Source: Acidobacteriota bacterium (GTDB lineage: Bacteria; Acidobacteriota; UBA6911; RPQK01; JAPXNP01). From it: a stretch of 8,701 bases of DNA. Each line of letters begins with the position of its first letter. Position 1 is the stretch's first letter. Positions 1-5,186 of the stretch are shown piece by piece. Made by a program: the position numbers and the translations under genes. The stretch spans positions 1 to 8,701 of the forward strand of contig JAUWTT010000139.1 of NCBI GenBank assembly GCA_030614585.1. The letters run 5' to 3'. The notes under the pieces are model-generated. The model was not told the origin of the DNA and made no database searches. It saw nothing but the letters and a program-made list of their open reading frames with translations.

Positions 1-1587
1 AATGCCGGCTGTAAGGTCATCCGGTCTGAGAAGCAGTTCCAAGATTTGGGAATCGCTCTTTCACGTGCTGAGAAGAAAACATCGTCCAAGGTCGAAGTTG
101 TCTACTCCGTTGCTCAGTCTACGTTTGAGGTGACCTATACGGATTTCCCTGCAGCAGCCCAAGCCGCTTTTCAAAGGGCGGTTGACATCTGGGCGGCCCG
201 GGTGAGTTCGTCGCAAACGATCAAGATCGATGCGAGTTATGAGTCCTTTGGAGCAGAGAGGGAGAATGTTCTTGGCTCCGCTGGAACGACGTTCATCATC
301 CCGCTCGAGCTTTCAGACGGACAGACCACAATGGAAGTCTGGTTCCCTTCGGCATTGGCGGATGCCCTGTTAGATAGAGATGTTGTTGAGGGTGAAGCTG
401 ACATTGTGGCCATGTTCAACAGCGACTTCGAGAACTGGCATTTCGAGACCGATCAGAATCCGGGAGCCGGCGAATTTGATTTCACCACCGTCGTCCTTCA
501 CGAAATCACCCACGGCCTTGGCTTCTCAAGTACCTTTGATCATAGTGCGGGCCAGGGGAGCTGGGGAATCGAGGACGACGGCGACACTTTTCCCATGGTG
601 TTCGACCTCTATCTGACCAATGGGCAGGGTGTCGAACTCCTGGACGAGACGGCGTTCGCGAACGGGTCAGGCGAACTGGGAACGGCCCTCACAAACCATG
701 ACGTCTTCTTTTTCGGTTTTCTTGCGGGGGAGACAGTCGGTTGGGCCCCGGTACCCATGTACGCTCCTTCGGAATGGGAGCCCGCTTCGAGTATCGCCCA
801 CGTGAACAAGACAAATTTCCCCGGATGGCATCCCGACGCCTTGATGGCTCCCTCTCTATCTCCCGGGTTCGCGATTCATGATCCGGGCCCTATCGTGACG
901 GGGATCTTCAGAGACATCCTCTGGACGGCTTCGTCCACACTCCACTTTGCGCAGTTTGGTGCTGGTGGACTCAGTTCCGACGTCGTCGTCACCAACCCGT
1001 CAATCGATTCGACGGTCAAGCTTGAAGTCCATTTCTTCGACGCAGACGGTGAGCTCCTGGATCCGTCTGACATACTCGCCGACGGCTCGGACGACACCAC
1101 GTTTACACTGGCTCCGATGGGTTCCGTGACTTTTTCATCGCGGAGCGCGGGAAGCCTGGCCCAGGGCTCTGCTATCGTAACCTCAACTGAGCCGCTATCA
1201 GGTGTCATCCGGTTCGACATCCCAGGTACTGGGGTCGCCGGAGTGGGTTCATCCGAACCTGCCTTTGAGGTGATTCTGCCGGTGAGGCGCTCCGGAGGGT
1301 TGAGCACAGGTGCCGCTATCCGAAACGTTGGGCTGGAGGACCTGGAGGTATCCCTCACGCTGAAGGATGAAGCCGGCAACACCGTCCAGAATGGCCAAGC
1401 CACCTGGGACATTCCAGCTCAGGGAAGGATCTCAAAGTTCATCGAGGAGTACTTTCGTAATGCAAGTATTTCGAACTTCACGGGAACTATGACGGTCAGT
1501 TCACCCAACGGAAAAGTTGCGGTTGTCGGTCTGGAATTCGAGAACGGAGCCCGATTCACAACCTTGCCGGTCTCCGAACTTCGGTGA
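1..1587 (+). CDS. Secreted zinc-metallopeptidase-like protein with C-terminal beta-rich domain (5' partial)
   Basis: The frame is open from base 1 with no stop, so the gene very probably starts left of the window. A TTG at 46 is possible, but no signal peptide follows it. Counting from base 1, residues about 45-300 resemble a family of secreted bacterial zincin-like proteins. An AVDIWAARV helix is followed by FNSDFENWHF, then VVLHEITHGLGFSS with HEITH at residues 167-171, and then SSIAHVN, LMAPS and a terminal GIFRDILW. HExxH implies zinc binding by two His and catalysis by Glu. The metzincin third-ligand position (HExxHxxGxxH) is Ser here, so the third ligand must lie elsewhere or activity may be lost. 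Residues about 313-528 form a Gly/Ser/Val-rich beta domain starting near HFAQFGAGG, of the kind found at the end of secreted Acidobacteriota proteins. The substrate is unknown. The next gene starts 122 bp downstream on the same strand. Confidence 0.8.
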   Translation, partial: NAGCKVIRSEKQFQDLGIALSRAEKKTSSKVEVVYSVAQSTFEVTYTDFPAAAQAAFQRAVDIWAARVSSSQTIKIDASYESFGAERENVLGSAGTTFIIPLELSDGQTTMEVWFPSALADALLDRDVVEGEADIVAMFNSDFENWHFETDQNPGAGEFDFTTVVLHEITHGLGFSSTFDHSAGQGSWGIEDDGDTFPMVFDLYLTNGQGVELLDETAFANGSGELGTALTNHDVFFFGFLAGETVGWAPVPMYAPSEWEPASSIAHVNKTNFPGWHPDALMAPSLSPGFAIHDPGPIVTGIFRDILWTASSTLHFAQFGAGGLSSDVVVTNPSIDSTVKLEVHFFDADGELLDPSDILADGSDDTTFTLAPMGSVTFSSRSAGSLAQGSAIVTSTEPLSGVIRFDIPGTGVAGVGSSEPAFEVILPVRRSGGLSTGAAIRNVGLEDLEVSLTLKDEAGNTVQNGQATWDIPAQGRISKFIEEYFRNASISNFTGTMTVSSPNGKVAVVGLEFENGARFTTLPVSELR

Positions 1588-1709
1588 CTACCTGAATCCC
1601 CACAGAAGAGGAGGCTCGGCTGCTATCCTGATGAATTGAGTAGTAGTTCAAGGAGTCATCGCAGAAGTGCTGGGCAAGTAACTGCATCAACCGGAGACAC
1701 TGAGAGACG

Positions 1710-3311
1710 ATGGAAGCTGTTGAAGAGTTTATCAGCCAACCGGTTGCAGCATTCTTTTTGATTGTCGCTTTGGGCGCCGGCCTCGGCAGTATCCGCCTTG
1801 CCGGCATCACTCTTGGGGCCTCTGGAGTTCTGTTCATAGCCTTGCTGTTTGGCCACTTCGGTGTCCAGCTTCCTGCCAGCTTCCAGGATCTCGGAACTAT
1901 TCTCTTCGTCTACGCAATCGGCCTGCAAGCCGGTCCGCGCTTCTTCAACCAGTTTCGACATCGAGGATTCGTCTTCGCGAAGGTTGGGATTCTCGTAATC
2001 ACAACCGGGGCGGCGTTGACCTGGGTTCTGACACAGGTACTTGAACTGGATCCAGCTCTGGCAATCGGAATGTATGCCGGTGCCATGACCAGTACCCCAG
2101 GACTGGCAGCCGCTATGGATGCTGCTCAGAACCCGACAGTCGGCGTCGGCTATGGGCTCGCCTACCCGTTTGGCATCATCGGAGTCGTTTTGCTAGTCCA
2201 GCTGCTGCCAAGGTTCTTCAAAGTCGACATTAAGGATGAGGAGCGTCGTTTAGAGGAAAACGATTCCAAAGAATCCAGGCTCGATCGGCGCCAGTTTGTA
2301 GTGCGAAACCCCGCCTGGGCTGGAAAAACCTTGGCTGAGCTTGAATTTCGCCAGCTCAGTGAGGTGAATATCACAAGAATTTTCCGACAGGGAAAAGTCC
2401 GCGTCGCCGTTTCCGACAGCAAACTCGAACTCGGTGATGTTGTGTTGGCTGTCGGGAGGCAATCCGAACTGGATAAGCTCAGAATCCTTTTCGGCGAGGA
2501 GAGCTTCAGTGAAGAGATTTTCGAGACGACTGATATCGTCTCCCGCGATATCACGATTTCCACTGACAAGATGGTAGGAAAGACCCTTGCAGAGCTCCGA
2601 ATCCTTAAGACTTATGGCGTTGTAGTCAGTCGCGTGTTCCGGGAAGATCTGGATTTTGTTCCGACGGGGCGTTACATAATGGAGCTTGGTGATCTCCTGC
2701 GGATTGTCGGGAGTCGAGATGACTGTAATCGGTTTGTCGAGGAGGCAGGACAGCAGGAAAAGAGAATCTATGAGACAAATATCGCGGCCTTGTCGTTGGG
2801 AATTTTCCTGGGTATCCTGCTCGCCTACAAAGAGTTCCATCTTCCGGGCGGAGTAACTTTTCGACTTGGGCTCGCCGGGGGGCCTCTCATGGTCAGCCTG
2901 GTTCTTTCTCATTTCGGCCGAATTGGCAATCTGAACGTCCGCACGCCAAGAGGCGCCAAGTACATCATGCAGCAACTGGGCCTGGTCCTGTTTCTGGCTG
3001 CGGCCGGTACCGCAGCAGGAGGATCCCTGGTGCAGGTCATCTCTGAGTCGGGCGTTGTCATCCTGCTAGCCGGTGCAAGCATCACCCTGACATCCGCTCT
3101 GGTCGGCTGCGCGGTTGCGTTCTATGTGTTCAGACAGGATTTCCTAACCGTTCTCGGAGTGGTCTGCGGATCGATGACCAGTACACCTGCTCTGGGGATT
3201 GTTAGCGGGATCAGCGACCGATCCGAGTCGATACTGGCCTATACGGCTGTGTACCCGGTTGCCATGATTTTGATCGCCGTTGTTTGTCAATTCCTCTACT
3301 TTCTTTTGTAA
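1710..3311 (+). CDS. AspT/YidE/YbjL-family transporter with two RCK_C domains
   Basis: This 533-residue inner-membrane protein has the typical plan of the aspartate:alanine exchanger family: membrane half, two cytosolic RCK_C (TrkA_C) domains, membrane half. Residues about 8-170 hold hydrophobic segments with the family signature GAMTSTPGLAAA. Residues about 190-270 and 275-350 are the two RCK_C domains, each with a GKTLAEL motif and an ELGD turn (KLELGDVVLAVG and IMELGDLLRIVG). Residues about 360-533 repeat the membrane domain with the matching signature GSMTSTPALG. The length fits E. coli YidE and YbjL. Family members exchange or export small anions such as amino acids, but the substrate cannot be read from sequence, so no symbol is given. 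The ATG has a weak GAGAG 3 bp upstream and a GGAG 13 bp upstream. No other transport or metabolic gene adjoins it. Confidence 0.93.
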   Translation: MEAVEEFISQPVAAFFLIVALGAGLGSIRLAGITLGASGVLFIALLFGHFGVQLPASFQDLGTILFVYAIGLQAGPRFFNQFRHRGFVFAKVGILVITTGAALTWVLTQVLELDPALAIGMYAGAMTSTPGLAAAMDAAQNPTVGVGYGLAYPFGIIGVVLLVQLLPRFFKVDIKDEERRLEENDSKESRLDRRQFVVRNPAWAGKTLAELEFRQLSEVNITRIFRQGKVRVAVSDSKLELGDVVLAVGRQSELDKLRILFGEESFSEEIFETTDIVSRDITISTDKMVGKTLAELRILKTYGVVVSRVFREDLDFVPTGRYIMELGDLLRIVGSRDDCNRFVEEAGQQEKRIYETNIAALSLGIFLGILLAYKEFHLPGGVTFRLGLAGGPLMVSLVLSHFGRIGNLNVRTPRGAKYIMQQLGLVLFLAAAGTAAGGSLVQVISESGVVILLAGASITLTSALVGCAVAFYVFRQDFLTVLGVVCGSMTSTPALGIVSGISDRSESILAYTAVYPVAMILIAVVCQFLYFLL

Positions 3312-3338
3312 CTCCAGATCGAAAAACGAAGGGGGATG

Positions 3339-3408
3339 CCAGTAACCAGTCACCAGATGCCGGATACCGGATGCCGAACACCAGATGCCAGATACCGGAT
3401 ACTGGACC
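3339..3408. repeat. Array of ten 7-bp repeats, consensus CCRGATR
   Basis: Ten consecutive heptamers lie head to tail with no slippage: CCAGTAA, CCAGTCA, CCAGATG, CCGGATA, CCGGATG, CCGAACA, CCAGATG, CCAGATA, CCGGATA and CTGGACC. The CC start is nearly invariant, the third base is A or G, and the last three bases are mostly ATG or ATA. The array starts 28 bp after the transporter stop. It is not coding in any convincing way and is too short in period for CRISPR. The same heptamer recurs on the minus strand at 7261-7281 and 7564-7577. Its function is unknown. Confidence 0.9.
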
Positions 3409-3411
3409 GCC

Positions 3412-3429
3412 AATCGAAAATCGAAAATC
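3412..3429. repeat. Short AATCGAA tandem repeat
   Basis: Two perfect copies of AATCGAA (3412-3418 and 3419-3425) are followed by a partial AATC. They begin three bases after the heptamer array and share its 7-bp period. A related GATCGAAAAACGAA lies just before the array at about 3317-3330. This seems to be one module of the composite repeat region. Confidence 0.75.
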
Positions 3430-3445
3430 CTAGATGCCAGGCCTG

Positions 3446-3474
3446 CCCTCCATAGCTCGAAGAGCGACGGAGGG
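3446..3474. repeat. Hairpin word GCTC-GAA-GAGC with outer CCCTCC/GGAGGG stem (copy 1)
   Basis: CCCTCC (3446-3451) pairs with GGAGGG (3469-3474), and GCTC (3455-3458) pairs with GAGC (3462-3465) around a GAA loop. An internal loop ATA/GAC separates the two stems. The 24 bases at 3450-3473 match the reverse complement of 7391-7414 at 23 of 24 positions. The 12-mer GGCCTGCCCTCC (3440-3451) that leads into the hairpin also recurs inverted at 7458-7469. No T-tract follows directly, so a simple intrinsic terminator is unlikely. Confidence 0.85.
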
Positions 3475-3495
3475 TGTTTTAGTGACTTTGTGGTT
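3472..3495. repeat. Three degenerate octamers, consensus TNGTGNTT
   Basis: GGGTGTTT (3472-3479), TAGTGACT (3480-3487) and TTGTGGTT (3488-3495) follow the hairpin in exact 8-bp register, the first overlapping its GGAGGG arm. The stretch 3474-3495 matches the minus strand of 7179-7200 at 20 of 22 positions, so this is a diverged copy of the octamer array beside btuB. Confidence 0.75.
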
Positions 3496-3496
3496 C

Positions 3497-3565
3497 CAGC
3501 TCCCAGCTCCCAGTCCCCAGCCCCCAGCTCCAGTTCCTAGCCCCTAGCCCCCAGCTCCCAGTTCT
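3497..3565. repeat. Array of ten repeats, consensus YAGNYCC
   Basis: Ten units follow the octamers directly: CAGCTCC twice, CAGTCCC, CAGCCCC, CAGCTC (one base short), CAGTTCC, TAGCCCC twice, CAGCTCC and CAGTTCT. Nine units are 7 bp and one is 6 bp. YAG is invariant and the remainder is pyrimidine-rich. Two units of the same type occur on the minus strand at 7421-7434 (TAGCTCC and CAGATCC). The strong purine/pyrimidine strand bias is notable. Confidence 0.88.
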
Positions 3566-3773
3566 AGGCATCGACCCGACCGCGCATGAGGAGTATCATA
3601 CAAACGGTATCGGTTACGGTCGAACACGAGGAGTAGGATCGCCGCAAGGAGGCTGGAATGCAGAATGAGCGAATGCATTCTAAACGGGGAACTGCCGTAA
3701 ACCTTTTGTCGTACCGGAAGAGGTCTAGATTACGGTTCACTTAAACGGCTCACAGGAAGAGGGGGTAAAGAAT
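3566..3773. other. Rest of the intergenic region before the TIM-barrel gene
   Basis: I see no gene here. An inverted repeat GAATGCA (3656-3662) / TGCATTC (3674-3680) with an 11-nt loop is present but has no T-tract. No convincing sigma-70 promoter was found. The last 20 bases hold the purine-rich ribosome-binding region of the next gene. Confidence 0.4.
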
Positions 3774-4661
3774 ATGAAGAGACCACATGCTACGTTGAAC
3801 CGCCGGAAGTTCTTCCAGACCAGTGCTGTTGCAGGCCTGGGAACACTGCTGTGGAGCAGGTCCTTGCTCACAGGCGCACCAGGTTCGGAAATGCGTTTCG
3901 GGCTGGTGACCTACCAATGGGGCAAAGACTGGGACCTTCCCACACTCATTTCGAACTGTGAGAAAGCCGGGCTCAGTGGTGTCGAACTCCGGACTCAACA
4001 TGCCCACGGAGTCGAACCCTCTTTGAACGCGACACAGAGGGCAGAGGTTAAGAAGCGGTTCGAAGACAGCCCTGTCGAGTGCGTTGGGTACGGTTCGAAC
4101 CAGGAGTACCACTCACCTGATCCCGACATCGTCAGAAAGAACATCAATGGCACATTCGAATTGATCAAACTCTGTCATGACATCGGCGCCAGCGGTGTCA
4201 AGGTCAAGCCTAATACGCTTCCGGAAGGCGTTCCCCCGGAAAAGACGATCGCTCAGATCGGGCGGTCCCTCAACGAGGTTGGCCGATTTGCCGCAGACTA
4301 CGGTCAGGTCATTCGAGTGGAAGTACATGGGCGCAAGACCTCCGAGATACCTGTAATGAAGGCAATCTTCGACCATGTGGAGGAGCAAAGCGTGGGCATG
4401 TGCTGGAACTCCAATTCCCAGGATCTTCTGCCTCCCGGACTTGAATCGAACTTCGATCTGATCAAAGACCGCTTTGGGGATACGGTGCATGTGAGAGAGT
4501 TGGACTCTGAGGATTATCCATACAAGCAGTTGTTCGAGTTGTTCGTTGCTGCGGACTATGCTGGATGGATTCTGCTGGAAGCCCGAACTGAACCTTCCGA
4601 CAGGGTTGCTGCGATGAAGCACCAGCTTGCCCTGTTCAAAAGATTGGTATCAGGAGCTTGA
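3774..4661 (+). CDS. Tat-exported sugar phosphate isomerase/epimerase-like TIM-barrel protein
   Basis: This 295-residue protein starts with a twin-arginine signal: NRRKFFQTSAVAGLG at residues 9-23, then a hydrophobic stretch to about residue 37. It is therefore likely exported folded to the periplasm. The rest is a xylose-isomerase-like TIM barrel (AP endonuclease 2 superfamily). Strand motifs in order are RFGLVTYQWG, GVELRTQ, GVKVKPN, RVEVHG, VGMCWNSN, VHVREL and WILLEART. Likely metal ligands are the Glu and His of VEVHG, the Asn of CWNSN, the His of HVREL and the Glu of LLEA. Asn replaces the Asp often seen at the CW position. The family covers sugar isomerases and epimerases, and the substrate here is unknown. 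The ATG is preceded by a purine-rich GGAAGAGGGGG (3755-3765) at 8 bp. The gene is flanked by the repeat region and by the riboswitch region, so it appears to be a single transcription unit. Confidence 0.9.
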   Translation: MKRPHATLNRRKFFQTSAVAGLGTLLWSRSLLTGAPGSEMRFGLVTYQWGKDWDLPTLISNCEKAGLSGVELRTQHAHGVEPSLNATQRAEVKKRFEDSPVECVGYGSNQEYHSPDPDIVRKNINGTFELIKLCHDIGASGVKVKPNTLPEGVPPEKTIAQIGRSLNEVGRFAADYGQVIRVEVHGRKTSEIPVMKAIFDHVEEQSVGMCWNSNSQDLLPPGLESNFDLIKDRFGDTVHVRELDSEDYPYKQLFELFVAADYAGWILLEARTEPSDRVAAMKHQLALFKRLVSGA

Positions 4662-4753
4662 GAGAACTCTTGAGAAGGAGTACTCAAAGATCGCACAGGA
4701 ATCGGCTTCTTTTCGCCTCGCCGACGGCTAAATCCTGACGATCAACTATAAAC
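4662..4753. other. Short gap with no clear terminator
   Basis: Two weak inverted repeats occur. TTGAG/CTCAA lies near 4669-4686, and TCGGC/GCCGA lies near 4702-4724 around a loop containing TTTT. Neither has the strong stem plus T-tract of an intrinsic terminator, so how the upstream transcript ends is not clear. Confidence 0.35.
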
Positions 4754-4783
4754 TTGACACAAATCGAAGCGGTCGCGTAGAGT
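4754..4783 (+). promoter_or_regulatory. Sigma-70-type promoter for the riboswitch-btuB transcript
   Basis: A perfect -35 TTGACA (4754-4759) is followed after 18 bp by TAGAGT (4778-4783), which matches the -10 consensus TATAAT at four of six positions. The predicted start near 4790 falls right at the 5' side of the riboswitch, which supports the call. Confidence 0.65.
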
Positions 4784-4987
4784 GATCGTTCGTTGGCCCG
4801 AGAGAAACTTGGGCCTAATTCCCGGTCTGGTAACGGATGGATGAACGGGAAGTCGGTGAGAATCCGACGCTGCCCTCGCAACTGTGAGCAGTAGCGAACT
4901 CCGCTGTGGGCCACTGTCCCGAGTTTCGGGATGGGAAGGCGCGGTTAGTAGGCTAAGGAAACTGCAAGCCAGGAGACCGATCCAGCC
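4784..4987 (+). promoter_or_regulatory. Cobalamin (B12) riboswitch
   Basis: The conserved boxes of the cobalamin riboswitch appear in order: GATGAACGGGAAGTCGGTGA with AATCC (about 4842-4865), CTGCCCTCGCAACTGTGA (4870-4887), GCCACTG (4910-4916), GGGAAGGCGCG (4933-4943), AGTAGG (4947-4952) and the B12 box AGCCAGGAGACC (4967-4978). An extra 5' hairpin GGCCC/GGGCC (4795-4799 and 4811-4815) precedes the core. A possible closing helix pairs GTTGG (4792-4796) with CCAGC (4982-4986), so the outer limits are approximate. In known cases cobalamin binding lowers expression of downstream uptake genes, and the next full gene is a BtuB-like receptor. No terminator follows, so translational control seems more likely than attenuation, but this is inference. 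Confidence 0.95.
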
Positions 4988-4998
4988 GTACCTCATCA

Positions 4999-5015
4999 GC
5001 TTCCGATGGGGAAGC
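4999..5015 (+). promoter_or_regulatory. Hairpin between riboswitch and a strong Shine-Dalgarno
   Basis: GCTTCC (4999-5004) and GGAAGC (5010-5015) form a perfect 6-bp stem with a 5-nt loop, ending three bases before GGAGGA (5018-5023). It lies 21 bp after the B12 box and has no T-tract. It could be part of the expression platform of the riboswitch. The role is inferred only. Confidence 0.45.
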
Positions 5016-5026
5016 ATGGAGGAATC

Positions 5027-5149
5027 ATGGTCAGTCACCTTTTACGTTCTACCTTCGCTTCTAGTTCACTCCCCGTTTCGCTACCGGTTTACGGCTTGAG
5101 CCAACCGCACAGTTCTCCGTTGGTCTCATTTCACCCTCCTACTCAATAG
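5027..5149 (+). CDS. Possible 40-residue leader ORF between riboswitch and btuB
   Basis: The ATG at 5027 is preceded by GGAGGA (5018-5023), the best ribosome-binding site in the neighbourhood, though with only 3-4 bp spacing. The frame reads MVSHLLRSTFASSSLPVSLP and then a Ser/Pro/His-rich tail to a TAG at 5147-5149, 37 bp before the btuB ATG. It is not a recognisable protein and lacks a clear membrane segment. It could be a leader whose translation passes the riboswitch decision on to btuB, or a chance ORF. The strong site right after the riboswitch is the only positive evidence. Confidence 0.35.
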   Translation: MVSHLLRSTFASSSLPVSLPVYGLSQPHSSPLVSFHPPTQ

Positions 5150-5186
5150 CCCTGGCATTGTAGCGAATTATCGAGGAGTCTCTCCC

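Noticed and set aside
876..1412. A 178-codon minus-strand open frame
   Set aside because: It is antisense to the beta-rich domain of the first gene and shows no recognisable motif.
2250..2975. A 241-codon minus-strand open frame
   Set aside because: It lies wholly antisense to the transporter gene, whose RCK_C and membrane motifs are clear.
3339..3566. CRISPR array
   Set aside because: The units are 6-8 bp, contiguous and without spacers, and there are no cas genes.
3656..3680. Intrinsic terminator
   Set aside because: The 7-bp inverted repeat is AT-rich in part, has an 11-nt loop and is not followed by a T-tract.
3706..3731. Promoter for the TIM-barrel gene (TTGTCG and TAGATT)
   Set aside because: The spacer is only 14 bp, too short for a normal sigma-70 promoter.
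4884..5099. A plus-strand open frame overlapping the riboswitch
   Set aside because: It begins inside conserved riboswitch bases and has no ribosome-binding site, so it is explained by the RNA structure.
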